Assembly: GCA_047967505.1 (NCBI GenBank)
Contig: CM106539.1
Length of the DNA: 64,000 nucleotides
Source of the DNA: Dipteris shenzhenensis
Lineage: Eukaryota > Polypodiophyta > Polypodiopsida > Gleicheniales
Reading direction: 5' to 3' (one strand)
Under the pieces are notes generated by a model. The model was given only the letters and a program-made list of their open reading frames with translations. It was not told the DNA's origin and made no database searches. Position 1 is the stretch's first letter, and each line of letters begins with the position of its first letter. This document shows, piece after piece, positions 33,405-46,224 of this stretch. The translations under genes were made by a program, and so were the position numbers.

Positions 33405-34445
33405 TACAATTGGTGCCATTCCCTCTCGATGAGGTTGTGGAGATGGCACTGGTGTCATTCTTCCTAATATGAGGGAATGAAGAATGGGGAGAATGGAATT
33501 GGTGCCCTTTTTCTTTGAAGGAATTAGGAGAATGGTGCTAATGTCATTCTCTTTATGAGGAGGTGGAGAATGGCGTTGGTGCCACTGTCTCTAGTTTGAT
33601 GGATGGGGAGAATGGCATTGGTGCCATTATGTCTATGAGGATATGAGAATGGCATTGGTGCTATTCTCCATAAACTCTCTTAGAGAATGGCATCAGTGCC
33701 AATCTACCTTTCCACATGCCTGTCTTATCTAGAAAAAATGTAAAGAATGGTTTTTGTGGATTCTACAATGGCCCCTCTAAGCTAACCTTACACGTAGAAA
33801 CCATGCCCCCAAAGCTACTGGTAGGTTGTAGCCTAATATGAGCTACATCTAGCTAATGAGTGCCATTCTCCACTTTCTCTAGAGAAAATGGAACTCGTGC
33901 CATTCTCCCCAATTCATCAAAGGAAGAATGGTAGTGGTGCCATTCTCCATTTGTTTATGTAGTTCCATACACGCTATTCCTCATAGTGAAAAGGGAACGA
34001 GTGCCATTCTCTCCATTCTCCATTAACTAAGGATGTGAGAATTGCATTAGTTCCTTTCTCTATGTGAGAACTAAGGAGAATGTGGCACTAGTGCCATTCT
34101 CCCACTAAAGTTATCAAGAGGGCATGAGGAAAGATAGAATGACACACGTGCCTTTATCTATATGTGATCTATGGAGAATGGGGCAAGTGCCAATCTACCA
34201 CTAACATTATGAGGAGGTCATGAGAAAAGGGTCAATGGCAGCCATTCTCCCATAAAGCTATGAGGATGCCATGAGGAAAAGGGAAGTGGCACTGGTTCCA
34301 TTCTCCCAATAGGGCTATGAAGACAGTAGAATGGCACTTGTGCCATTCTACCAATAAGTGTATGAAGAAGGATGAAGAAAGAGAGAATGGAAATGATGCT
34401 ATTCTCCATTTATGAATCATAGGTAAAATGGAACTAGTGCCATTC
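33405..34445. repeat. Array of a ~24-bp palindromic repeat
   Basis: About 20 degenerate copies of GAGAATGGCACTAGTGCCAT followed by TCTC occur every 30-80 bp. Examples are near 33571, 33608, 33645, 33886, 34078, 34330 and 34426. Each unit is a near-perfect inverted repeat around the GGCACTAGTGCC core. Sequence between the units is not conserved. The same core is scattered through 26600-28480. No coding frame explains the conservation. Confidence 0.85.
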
Positions 34446-34800
34446 TACCAATAAGATTATAGCACTTACCACCATCGTTGTAAGGTTTGTCTTCCATTCC
34501 AAGATTGAGTTCTTGGGTTAGCAACTGCTCCAATTCTAAGATGTGAAAGGATTACTGGTGTCTCAGGCAATCCTCTCTTTGCTTCAATGTCTTCAATGAA
34601 GTTGCTTTTGGAAATAAATCATTTTTGTCTAGCAATTTTCTCCGCTTTCAATTTCTGTTTGATGTGATTCGACACTTGGAAAATATCAATCTCACCAATA
34701 GAAAGTATTTTCAGTACCATCAATCATGAGTCGACATCTTGAGGAAAAGGGTCTATAACTTCCAAATCTTTAGGTCAATAACTACTCAAAACCTTGTGAG
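34446..34800. other. No recognised feature
   Basis: Mixed sequence without open frames. It probably belongs to the decayed pol end of the minus-strand Ty3 relic that follows, but no motif supports this. Confidence 0.4.
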
Positions 34801-36118
34801 GATCTGTGGGAATGCATACATCTTGATTATCACTTTTAATTATCATTTCTTTTAAACCCCAATCATGTAGTACCTTTGCACTTTGAAGCCAAGGTCCTCC
34901 CAACAAAATAGGGTAGGCATGTTGCTCCATTGCAATCACAATAAAGTTAACTATGTAACCTACAAAAATTACGTCATCTTATCGCATACCTTTTGGGTCA
35001 AGTGATCATTGATCTGCCATCCACACTCGAAAAAGAGATGGCTTGAATGTATTAAACTTTAGCCTCTTAGCAATTTCTTCATAAATAATGTTTACTCCTA
35101 AATCACTTTAAGTTAGAAAATATTAAGCTGATTTTCATATTCTTGAATATTTCCCATACTCGAGCTAGCTCTATGCTAGAGTCTGATGAAAGTACTTGGT
35201 TCTTGTGCACTTTGTTCACCCGGTTCAATGATGAGTAGCTGAGACTACTTAGATGGCATTTCTACTACTAGCCCTTTGCCCTTCAAATCTCTAGAAAGTT
35301 TAGCAACAAATTCCTTTCGTGAGTTCGAATAGATAGCTTTGCCTAAGGGATCTGTATCTGTAGAGGCTGCAATTGGATCTTTTGACATGGTAACCACTTG
35401 GGCATCCACTCCACATGATTTGTCATCTATGATTGCTCAAAATTTTGGATCCACTTCTTTTTGTTCCATATTAGTTTTGAGAAACTTTGAATGCTATTGG
35501 ACAATCAAAACAAAGATGGTTCTCTCCACAGCATAAACATTTGATCTTGGACAGATCTTTCTTTTTCTTGCCATTATTACCCTTATCTTTTTGCTTCGTT
35601 TGCCACTATTAGACCGAGTATCACCTAGTTTGCTGATACATGACAATTTTTACCATTGAAGCAACATTCTAATTCATCATGCCCAAGCTTGGTGCATGTG
35701 TTGCACTACTTAGTTTTGTAGTCTTCCTCTAAGTGTCCATTCCCATAACACTTGTTACACTATTTTTGTTACTACCTAGCTTCCCTCGAATGCAAAATTC
35801 CTTTAGTTTTTTCTTCAGCTTGGTCTTGAGCTTATCTTTCTTTTCCGGCATTTTCTAAGTATCACTATTGGCTTCTTTCTTCCCAGTCTTGTCTTCCAAT
35901 CATTCACTCTTTTCAACAGCGATGGCTTGGTCAAGCAACTTTTCATATGTCATAGTCAGGTTGACTATTTTTTGCTTACACAAGTCCACTTGTTTGCATC
36001 CTATAGTCAACCAGGCTCTCATAGACTTGTGATCTGGTACATTATTCAACTGATTGATAAGAGCTTGCACCCTAAGTACAAAGTCTTGGATGGACTCCCC
36101 CTTGTTTTTCTTTAGGAT
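34801..36118 (-). pseudogene. Ty3/gypsy gag and protease relic, minus strand
   Basis: Reading right to left: 36118-35900 is a gag capsid piece (NKGESIQDFVLRVQALINQL ... MTYEKLLDQAIAVEKSE); near 35720 and 35545 are two decayed knuckles (CYGNGHLEED and CLCCGENHLCFDC); near 34890 is HAYPILLGGPWLQSAKVL, the protease C-terminal region (I-L-L-G-X-P-W-L). Many stops. The gag homology ends abruptly at about 36118, where unrelated plus-strand coding-like sequence starts. Confidence 0.75.
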
Positions 36119-36930
36119 CAGAGAGCCAAAAAGGAGGGTCTTTACAAGCGGCTCTACAACATGCAAAACGCATTGAACATTAAAAAAGATCAAATGATGG
36201 AGGAGCTAGAAAGGAAGAATGCGGAAACCAAAAAGGTGATGTAGGAATTGTGAGAGAGCTTCAAGGCCAGGAAGGATGGGATAGAGAGTAGCCGAGATGA
36301 AGAAGACAATGAGGCAGCTCCCTAGGCTAGGAAGGATGCAGAGAGCAGCCATGGCAGAGCAAGTTTTCAACCACAACATTGGAGCTAGTTCCAGCTACCG
36401 CGGTGGAGCATTTTGTAGCAGCCACCATGGTAAGGGTTGTTTTTTGAAACACAATTTGAAGTCGAAAGAGCAAGCTACAAGACCTTGCAAGAAGATTAGG
36501 ATAGATGTTTTCACGATCTTGCTGTGGCTTTTGACAGTTATGAAAAACAATCCATCGTCCTGCGAGATTTCCAAACTAGAGTGGAAGTCTTGGAAACCGC
36601 CCATTTAGATATTTTTCAACAATTTACGAAGCTTCAACAGATGCTGAGGGATCCAGATGAAGTTGTTGCACAGAATGAGCAAAAAGGGGAGGAGATGAAG
36701 GAGAACATTCGTAGCCTTAGGATGAGGGAGGAAGGAATCAAGAAGCAACTTCATCATGTACAGAGAAAGACTGTGGTATTGATGGTCACAATAGTTAAAT
36801 CGGATGCCTATCCTACTATGCAACAAGGTCCTAAATGCATGGTCTGCCATACGCCCATCATAGATGACTATTGTATTCGATGGCCTGCATGCTACCACCA
36901 TATGCATGCTCTTTTCTCCAAAAACTAGTG
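36119..36930 (+). pseudogene. Coiled-coil protein gene fragment with C-terminal Cys/His cluster
   Basis: The best frame (36524-36928) is Glu/Lys/Gln-rich with heptad-like spacing (LRDFQTRVEVLETAHLD, EEGIKKQLHHVQRK). It ends with CMVCHTPIIDDYC and CYHHMH, a Cys/His cluster that could bind zinc. Upstream in other frames (36119-36250) is another charged helix-like stretch (MMEELERKNAETKKVM). At least two frameshifts or stops interrupt it. I do not recognise the family. The abrupt junction at 36118 with a Ty3 gag suggests a captured or rearranged fragment. Confidence 0.5.
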
Positions 36931-37338
36931 ATTTCCTCCATGAGCATGACACCTATTATGACCTTTAGCACCATTCCCTCCCGTTCCACCCTCGAACCTA
37001 ATGGAACTACACCTTAGATGTATTAATTAGATTAGATAGATGCTCATACAAGGATGGCACATGAACCATCTACACATGCTCACGAAGAGGACAAATACAC
37101 TAAACATGAAACCATGTATGTTGGCCCTCAAGTTAGGCTAGCACAAGAGCAAGTACCACTAATGTATCCACCATCTTCAATTATTTCTCAGTGGTTCCAA
37201 TTGTGGTGACAACATACATTTGTCATCATTCCGGTATACCTTTTAGGAATAGCAAAGAAACTTATGTTTTGATATTTTAGTCTGAAGGACAATTCTGTAG
37301 AGCAAAATGGCTAATTTTCAGTTGTGTTGTTTTGACAG

Positions 37339-37801
37339 TTCACCCAATACTCAATGAACTGGAGAAGGAATCTCATTCTCAGAATGTTATCCGAGCATCT
37401 CTCGTTCTATGTACAAGAATATACTTGACAAGCCTGTTTGGTTATCTCTTGTTTGGAGATGACACATTGAGTGACATACTATCCAACTTTGATGTTGATC
37501 TTGGTGTGCCTTATAGCAGTGTATTGTCAGACATTACACACATGGGATATGCTATTCATCTCATGCTCGTTTTCCCCTTGCTGCATTTCTCACTCCGTCT
37601 TAATCTTGATGGGCTTGTCTTTCCAAGTGTTGCACCTCTTTCAAAGGACACACGGAGATTTTTCTTGCTGACTGCATGCCTTGTTCTGTTGTCCTTTCTT
37701 GGTGCATCCTTTGTGCTGGATATTTGGGATGCCTTTCAAATCACACAGTCTACCTCAGCTGTCTGCCTTGGTTATATCTTTCTTGGAATTCTTGTGCTAA
37801 G
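37339..37801 (+). CDS. Internal exon of an amino acid transporter (AVT6-like)
   Basis: One exon of 463 bp, open throughout, preceded by the acceptor TTTTGACAG and followed by the donor AAG|GTATCT. It encodes VHPILNELEKESHSQNVIRA, a stretch with LFGDDTLSDILSNFDVDLGV, VLSDITHMGYAIHLMLVFP, LRLNLDGLVFP and WDAFQITQSTSAVCLGYIF. This matches the middle and late transmembrane part of plant AVT6-type (Aa_trans/SLC38-like) carriers, which export or exchange neutral and acidic amino acids at the vacuole or other endomembranes. At least four membrane spans are visible. Neither the upstream nor the downstream exons are found within the window, so it is either a gene with very long introns or a captured exon. 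The boundaries fit the known protein well. Confidence 0.8.
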
Positions 37802-37954
37802 GTATCTACGCTTCTTTTTATTTTTTAGGCATGCTTGATATTCTGGAATATTGGATCATGCAATTCTTGTGACTGCATGGATGGCTATGCTTGGCTACAT
37901 TGATTGAGTGCCAAAAGTGCCAAGACACTGAGCTTGAAGGGTGAGATCAAAGTA

Positions 37955-38275
37955 CAAGACTGTTCATATGCTTGTGGATAGCGGGAGTACACATAGCTTT
38001 ATCAAAACCAAGACCTTGCGGAAGCCTGAAGGTGGGATTGATTGCCAAAAAAATAGACCATGGGCTGAGCCAATGGACAGCATATGATCAGCAAATTATG
38101 TTGCCAGGGTGCAAGGAGCCGGCTTTCATGGTTATGATTTATAGGGGATCTCTTTGCATTGGACATATTGGATTTGGATCTATCAAAGTGGCGTGGTGTT
38201 GAATAAAGGCGATCAGGGGCCTGAACATTAAAGGCTGCACATTTCTATTCTATACAGAGAAAGAAATATGACCAG
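37955..38275 (+). pseudogene. Ty3 protease fragment
   Basis: LVDSGSTHSFIKTKTL (near 37970) is a Ty3/gypsy protease active site with all key residues. Decayed sequence downstream (GAGFHGYDL, LDLDLSKWRG) fits the next protease strand in shifted frames. It lies just 150 bp after the transporter exon. Confidence 0.65.
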
Positions 38276-40280
38276 GGAGCTTTCTATGCCTTTTAAATTT
38301 TGTTGTGGTATATGCTAGTTTGGTATTCAAGTTATTTGAGATTGCATATATTTCCCTAGTATAGGGAAAAGGGTATTCATCTTAGTTGTGAGTGTTTGGA
38401 AGTTGGGTTACAAATTGTAAATACAGTTTTAGGCAGTGTTTAATTTATTTAAAAAAAAGCCACCAATTGACCTAAATGGAAGTTGAAGAAGAAGCTTCTA
38501 GGGTGGCACCTGCAGGCAATGATTGGGCAAGTAGTAGTAGTGTTAGCAAATTTTTGAATGGCGAGCACCAAAACTAAGAGGCGGTGACCCTGCATTTGAA
38601 GCGGAGGTTACCAAAAGCTAAGGGCCATAGACCAATGGCGAGTAGTCACCCAGCAACTCAAGTATGGCAAATAGATAAGGTTATTCTATAGTATTTAGAA
38701 AAGCATTGTAACATGGATAAGGGAAGAGAGTGTGTTTTGAAGCTCTCCCTCTCACCTAGCTTGCTAGGTTAGGAAGCTTGTTACTGAGTGTGCATTGCAA
38801 GTCAAGGTGGCTTGGTTACATCAGATTTCTCAATAGACAAGTTTGGTTCCTTTTCCATTTGTCTATGATGTGTATACATAATAAGGTGTTATGCTCCTAA
38901 TTAATAACTCAGTCCCCCATCATCACCTTATCATCACACGATTTCTCCTTCAGGAGAGCAGCCTCCTCGACCTCTAAGTTTTCTTATTGACTATAACTAT
39001 CACCCCGAGCATGCACAATTGGCAATTAGCAGACTACAACCACAAGCATCTTCACTCGAGCATTGCACAGGGTTGGGCTACTTACGAGCACCAAGCACCT
39101 GTGAGTTAGTTTATCAGAATTGAGAAAACCAAAGCATCAACATTTGGCAATCCTACTGGGGAACGGTCAATTGAATTTGCAAGTTGACATGCTATTAGTA
39201 GGGGAATTAAGGGAATTGAGTTAGCAATCCTAGAATTGACTGGTAATTGAGAGGTTCATGTTGACCAATGAGGAGATGAAGCACTTTGTTGGGTAGTGTG
39301 AGCTATTACAAGAAATTTCTCCAAGTAACTCCAAACGAGTGGTGCAGTTTGGTGTTGTGCTTGAAGACCGAAGTGTGGAATATAAGAAGTATTCAGACAA
39401 CTAATCAGCTACTCTATGATTTAGCCCAATGGTGGGGCTGATATGTGCTTGGAGAGAAGACAAAGATACACATCCAGGCATGAAGAGTTCTTGATCCAAT
39501 GGAATTGGCTACATCCTACCAAGAGGACTGGTGTGGTCTCAGAGCCAGAGTTAAATGCCCAAAAAAGGCTAGAAAAAGCATCAATTGTCCAACAACAGCA
39601 TAGATCATGAGGAGAGAGACTTGGCCACACTATCACAAGGGTGGAAGTTGACTACTATGTAGAGTCAAAAGGACAAACTGTTGGTATTAGGATGAGGCAT
39701 TCTAGAAAACTAGTAGATGAAGTTTCATAATAGAAAATGGAGTGGGGGCATTCTTCTATAGAAAGTTTGGACTTTAAACGATTGGCTATTTCCTCTCTAG
39801 ATCATCAAAATGAGTGTCAGGATTACACCAATGAATGAAGAGAAAGACTTCTTTGATACTTGAATAGTATTCCAAGAGAATCTCATAGAGAAAGGTATGA
39901 TTGAAAGAGACCAGCCACCACTGTACATGGCCAAAGAATCAACCAACAAGAAGAAAGGCATGCTTCTGATGGAGAAAGATTCCATCGAGTACCTGAAGGA
40001 AAACATGGAATAGGTAAGACAATTTTCTCGAGTTCATATATCCTTGGATAGAAATGCTACTAGGGTACATTGAATCGCAGCACATTTAATGCCTTAAAAA
40101 CTTTCTATGGACCAATTGCATATGCTGGTTGACAGTGACCTCATGCACATGAAGGAAGATATGACAACTGGAGACCTAGAGATCCTATTCTTTCAAGTGG
40201 ACGAAGTATTCACTCGGGGTATGGAGAAAATCGAGTGGAAGTACCTCTAGAATGAATAGAGAAATACAATACTAGTTCCA
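38276..40280. other. No recognised gene; probable retrotransposon debris
   Basis: Contains an A-run (38451), a purine/pyrimidine mix and a few open frames of about 70 codons (39421-39636 minus, 39797-40006 minus) without known motifs. 39790-40015 on the plus strand reads as a charged, coding-like stretch (ENLIEKGMIERDQPP) with stops. It may be the gag leader region of the element continuing at 40285. Confidence 0.45.
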
Positions 40281-40284
40281 ACAT

Positions 40285-40840
40285 GAAGGTAAAGTTTTAG
40301 AATTTCAAGGGTACTAGTGACAAAGACCCATACAATCATCTTCAAAGTTTCTTGTGGGTTTGTCATATAAATGGTGCCACGACAAATGAAGAATACATGG
40401 ATTATTTCCCATGTACTTTAATCCTTAGGGGGGTCACTCATCATATGTAACCCTATCACATGAGTTCAATAGAAGGTTATTTTTAATTCCCAAATTTTAC
40501 AAAAATTAACTTATATAAGGGAATATTTAAACTAGTTTTGGATAAAAATTACATATTTGTATAGAAAAAGGGTACATTTTATTAAGGAAAATTTTATCGA
40601 TAAGGGATTTTGAAAATAGACCTTGAAAGCATGTGATATAGAGGGTTATACATAATCCCTCCCCCATAAATGGATAGAGGTGGTTCAATCAATTTCCAAT
40701 TGGGCATTTTCCAGATTGGAATGCTATGTCAGAAGCATTCTTACAATGGTTCAGACAGGAAATCAATGAAGAAGATGTTTGCAGAAAGCTAGTTGAGAAT
40801 TTGTGGTGACATCCTTCTGAATTTTGATGGTGCTGCATGC
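40285..40840 (+). pseudogene. Ty3 gag fragment split by a small TIR element
   Basis: 40285-40427 reads FKGTSDKDPYNHLQSFLW, then NEEYMDYFPCTLILRGV. After an insertion, 40676-40790 continues RWFNQFPIGHFPDWNAMSEA, then FLQWFRQEI. Together these match the Retrotrans_gag capsid domain (F-X-G-X-X-D-P-X-X-H-L ... F-P-X-X-L ... W-F ... W). The piece interrupting it is listed separately. Confidence 0.75.
40428..40665. mobile_element. Small non-autonomous TIR element inside the gag fragment
   Basis: About 238 bp bounded by GGGGGTCACTCATCATATGT...CCCTATCACATG on the left and CATGTGATATAGAGGGTTAT...CCCTCCCCC on the right, which align as imperfect terminal inverted repeats of about 35 bp. It separates two halves of a gag capsid reading. 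It has no coding capacity. The target duplication is not clear (TTA on the left versus ATA on the right), so superfamily is undecided. Confidence 0.6.
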
Positions 40841-42680
40841 TTGAACTTAATTTCAAGCATGTGCCACATATATAGTTTCATGAGGCAGTAGCTCTTTGTT
40901 ATCTTCTCGTGTAGTCTTGTGAGGTCTCTAATAACCATAGTATCTGGTTTAGCAGCACCTTTATTAAAAATCTTCTCTATCCTCCTCTATGTCTTATTTG
41001 AATGCTTTTAAATAGGGCCCACAGAATCCAATGATTGAGCTAGCCCTGCAAATAGTCTCATGCCATGCAAACTTCCGATAGCATTAGACTTTTCTTATGT
41101 CTTTGAAAAGGCTCCTAGAATTCGATGATGCTTTCGATGAACCCTCATTAACAAAGATCCTAACAAAGCATCAAGTCTAATTTTGCCAACTTTCAATGCC
41201 ACAAGCTTGTATCAACAAATTGTACATCACTATGAACAAGCCATCGATGAAAGATTCTTGTATTTAACGTGTTCTTGTGACATATTTTCTTGACACAACA
41301 CTTTCTAAAGTGGCCCAAGCTTGAGTTCAAGCATGCCTACATTGGCAATTGACATTGTTGAGCCTTTGCTAGATGACAAAAACAACATGTTGGAAATGAA
41401 ATTGAGTATTGCCTCTCAATCTCGATGGGTGCAAGTTCTCAATCTTAAGTTCAATCATGCTAGGAATGTAACTCATCTACTGTACTAGTTCATGGATGTA
41501 TCTTCTTGGAATTGATATTGTGTAACTCCTTTTGTCACACTCTCTCTTTTTTTCCTCTCCCTTCCTCCCTCTCTTTGTCTCTCTTCCATCCATTATGGCT
41601 CTCTAAAGAAAAATATGTTTAGAAGCTTGGAATGTTTTACGTTCCAAATAGTTGTATCAATACTTATTAAATCAATAAAGAATTCATTCTTCTAGGAAAA
41701 TATTGTAGCCCTTGAGATTTTCAAAATATGATTTTATTTTATTTTTAAATCGATTGCAACTTCACCAAAAATTTTGTGTTTTGTAAATGTGAATTTCCAT
41801 CGCTTTATCTTTTTGGTAGGTTGAAGAATAAAAATGTGGAGATGTGGAGATGAACTATTGCTTCTCCATGAAAGTGTTATTGTTGGATGAGGAACAAGCT
41901 GCTCAACTAATCCTCTATCACTTTGTACTGGAGTCCCAATAGGAGAAGGATGCATGTCAATTGTTCAGCTAGAGAGCTTCTTAGATGACACTCATCTCCC
42001 ATTTCATCCAATGGGTGCATCAACAATGCTCGAGGCAGTAGGCACTATCGTGAGATGGCAAGATACAATGGTGAAGAGGTTTGACATGGAAAAATAAGAA
42101 GTTTCTAGCCAAACCATGTGATTAGGTGGGAAGATCTCATAGGCAAGAAGGTAATATTATTGTCATATGAGGGTGACAAACTGGGAAATACCAATTCTTG
42201 CCTTAGCATGCAATAAGATACCGTAATTTGTTACTGTTTTAAAGAAACAGACTGTAATAAGATACCCTCAATTTTGTTATCCAAATTGTGGGATAGTCGA
42301 AAGAAAATCCCACAAGTTAAATTTCCATAAAAAATGATTCTTCATTAAGACCTCCCCTAATTTTTTCATGTTAGTTTTGTTAAGAAGTGAACTTTTATAT
42401 AAGAATTGCAAGTTTGTATGCCCTAATAAAAATTAAAATTTGAAACATTTTCCAAGATTTTAAACTTTTATGAAAAATTTTTAATAGTTTCAGCAAGATT
42501 TACATATTGTACTTAGAGATTCAAAAGAAAATGTATAAAATCATACTATGTTTTGTCAATATCATGAACCTAAAAAGATTAGCTTGATAAACTTTCTCCA
42601 AGATTTTATACTAATATAAAAATATTGCTTTGATAAAGACATCCAGGGATCCCTCATGGATTTATTCCGCTATCAAAAGG
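40841..42680. other. No recognised gene
   Basis: AT-rich, with a T/C-rich run at 41530-41590. Short fragments such as 41734-41955 have no known motif. No LTR pairs, tRNA or splice-supported coding sequence are seen. Confidence 0.5.
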
Positions 42681-42824
42681 TCTTTTACTCCATTAACTCT
42701 ATGGACTCCTCAAGGACCTCCACATCACTCTTGTCCAAGTCCTCTAGATCCATGTCATTGGGCACAATAGGAATTAGGTGTGACCTAGGCAGTAGAGCCC
42801 AGTCTACCTCATCATTCTTGATCT

Positions 42825-43380
<556 letters not shown>

Positions 43381-43399
43381 ATAACTAAACTAACCTTAC

Positions 43400-44690
43400 A
43401 GTTGGCATTGGCGGCGATGAGGAGGGATTGGAAAGAGCAATCCAAACTTGCTTATTATGAGACTCGGGGGAGGGAGACAAAATCTATCAAAGCAAACACC
43501 GATTGATCGATCTGGGAAAGGAAAATCTCACACAATAGGGTTACTCGGATGATGCTGAGGGGTGGGGTGGTAGACTTGAGGGGCTTCAAAGGAAGGGGTT
43601 GCAAGAGATGGCATGCATGATGTGAGTAGTCCCAATTTATTTATTTTCTTGCAATGGTGCTAACTGATTATTCATCATCATGTATTTTTCTTAATATTGG
43701 GCTTTCATAACTTAGAATCACTATTGAGATGCCTTTCTAAAAAATCAGCTTTAAAAAAAAAGAAAAATGGCAAACATATTGAATCTAAAATATGAAATTT
43801 AATATCACATGAAGTATTTTCTATTCAATTGACTTTAATAATATTAATTAATTCTAATTATGATGTAATAATTAAATAATATAATAAATTTATCAATATA
43901 TTATTCATTAATTATTAAATAATTGAGAAAAATGTTTGTAGCACTTTTTTTGGGTGGTGTGGCTGAAGTGAGAGAGCTAGAGATTTCTAGAGGATGAACT
44001 TAAGTTTGAGCATGGGTGTCACGAAAGGTCATGCAAGAATGGGAGGGGGGGAAGGATGGATGAAAGGGAAAATTTGCAAGCATGAGAATGCGAGATAGGT
44101 TGGGAGAGAAAAATAAGAAGAGACAGAGGGTAGAAAGAGATGATAAAAATCATCCCAAATTTGAGGGATTGTCCCAAAATTACTAAAATAGTCTCTAAAT
44201 GGAAATAAATTGAATACTCCCTTTGATAGATTCAAGTTTTAGAATTGAATCAAAGTAATTTGGTAAAGACCTATTCAAAAAGTTTGACTTACATAATAGT
44301 ATTAACTATATAGAAATTATAACTTTTTGTAATCTAGATGAGAAAACCTGTAATATATAGAAAATGCAAATTTCCTAGATGATAGATGATCTTTAATACT
44401 TTAACTCATTTCCTATATAGTCATGTCTTTATTCCTGTGTAGGGAATGGACATATAGATTCAAAGCAAAACTAAGTAGAAAATCTCTCGAAATTTTTGAG
44501 GCTATAGTGAAACAACATAGCATGGATCCTTATTGGTCTAGTAAGAGAGGATAAGTGAGACAAAAGTAATTTTTGTGAAAAGAAAATATTTTAGGAAAGA
44601 GATTAATCGGGATCTTGCTCAAAAATCCATTCTAGGAGTAGTTAACTTAATAAGAGAATTAAGAAAACAAAGAAAGTAGTGAGTGTATTA
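43400..44690. other. No recognised gene
   Basis: AT-rich, especially 43790-43930 (TAATTAAT patterns). A G-run lies at 44041-44055. No motif supports a gene. Confidence 0.5.
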
Positions 44691-44724
44691 GGAGAGGATA
44701 TGTGAGATAGAAGCAAGTTTCATA

Positions 44725-45650
44725 AAAGGCAAGAATAATTTATTGGAAAGAAGGGGGACCTTGCTTTAAAAGCCATTTTGAAACTAGTAGATTTAATAAG
44801 AGAATTAAGAAAAGGAATAATAATATGGAAAATGGCATAGACAAGCATCCACAACAATCATAAGAAGAGATTAAAAATTAGTAAAATAAGGGATTTAAGA
44901 AAAGGAATAATACATGAAAAATGACATAGACAAGCATCCAAATAAGTTTGAGACGAGATTAAAAAGGGGAGACTAAAGCATGCTACCAATATGTATGATG
45001 AGACAAGCTTGTATCCATGTGCAAAGTCAATAACACATCTCCTTGGATAAAGTCTAAAGCACTACCAATGTGTATGACAACAATAATGAGGACGAGCTAC
45101 CGAAAGGAAGTAAGCCTCATGTCCATGTGCAAAGTCAATGACACACCTCCTTGGATAAAGTCTATATGACAAGAGGTTGTAAAAAGCAAGAAGACTTTAT
45201 TGGAAAGAAGGTGGACCTTGCTTTAAAAGCCATTTTAAAATTAGTGGATTTAATAAGAGATTCAGAAAAGGAATAATAAAATGAAAAATGAAATAGACAA
45301 GAATCTACAACAAGCCTAAGAAGAGATTAAAAATTAATAAAATATGAGATTCAAGAAAAGGACTAATACATGAAAAATGACATAGACAAGCTTCCATATA
45401 AGTTTAAGAAAAGATTTAAAAAAGGGAGGGTAAAGCACTACCAATGTGTATGGCGAAAATAATGAGGAGGAGCTGCCCAAAGGCAGTAAGCCACATGTCA
45501 ATGTGCAAAGTCAATGACACACACCCTTGAAAGCACTACCAATGCGTATGTGAGAATAATGAGGACGAGCTACCCAAGGCTGTAAGCAATGTGCCCATGT
45601 GTACAGTCTGCAAAGTCAATGATGCACCTCCTTGGATAGAGTCTAAAGCA
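44725..45650. repeat. Tandem duplication of about 457 bp with smaller internal repeats
   Basis: TATTGGAAAGAAGG(G/T)GGACCTT occurs at 44741 and 45198. Both blocks continue through AAAAGGAATAATA..., CATAGACAAGC, CACTACCAATG(T)GTATG and AAAGTCAATGACACACCTCC. The last two motifs recur two or three times within each block, showing an inner period. Copies are about 85% alike. Confidence 0.8.
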
Positions 45651-45714
45651 GAAGAGGTTTCCCATTATTGATACCTAGGTCTTAATCTTTGCCTTGGAGG
45701 CATCAGGTTCAAGG

Positions 45715-46040
45715 TGACTTAGCTTTCTTTTTCCTCGCTTCTTTCTTTCCCTTTTGTCCCCCCACACTCTTGCAAGGGCTCGCGCTTTCTTGTTTCTCTC
45801 TCCTTTTTTCCCTTTTTTTTTCCACAGTCTTTTACAAACATAAGGAAAGGGGTGGGCATAACTCTATACACACAGAGATCAAGATAACTTACCTTTCTTT
45901 TTCCTCTCTCCTTTTTCTTCTTTTTTTTCCCCACACTTTTACACCCAAGAAGGAAAGGGTTGAAGATTATTTTTTCTCTTCTCCATTTTTACCTCTTTTT
46001 TTCCCACTCTTGTTTTTTCCCCCAAAGGAAAGGAACTGCT
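45715..46040. repeat. Pyrimidine-rich triplicated block
   Basis: Three diverged units of roughly 110 bp share a T/C-rich run, then CCCCACACT(C/T)TT, then AAGGAAAGG. Each begins with GGTGACTTAGCTTTC or similar. Its long open frame (45689-46045) reflects low-complexity composition. Confidence 0.65.
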
Positions 46041-46224
46041 ATTAATGCTTGGAAAGTCAACCATACAAATCTGTGATCCTAAAGGTGTTTATCATCGGAA
46101 AATAAATAAAAAACAAGCCTGGTTGTTAAAGGAAGAAGAAATCCACCTCATGGCCTGGGGAATCTGGCTAACAACCAAGGTGGCAGATTCTGCTATACAC
46201 GCTATGAGCTCCACATGATAAAAA

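Noticed and set aside
26600-34445. CRISPR array
   Set aside because: The repeats are degenerate palindromes with irregular spacing in a plant nuclear context; no cas genes and no uniform spacers.
45689-46045. 118-codon Phe/Leu-rich frame that could look like a membrane protein
   Set aside because: It follows poly-T/C tracts in a triplicated low-complexity block, with no conserved motif.
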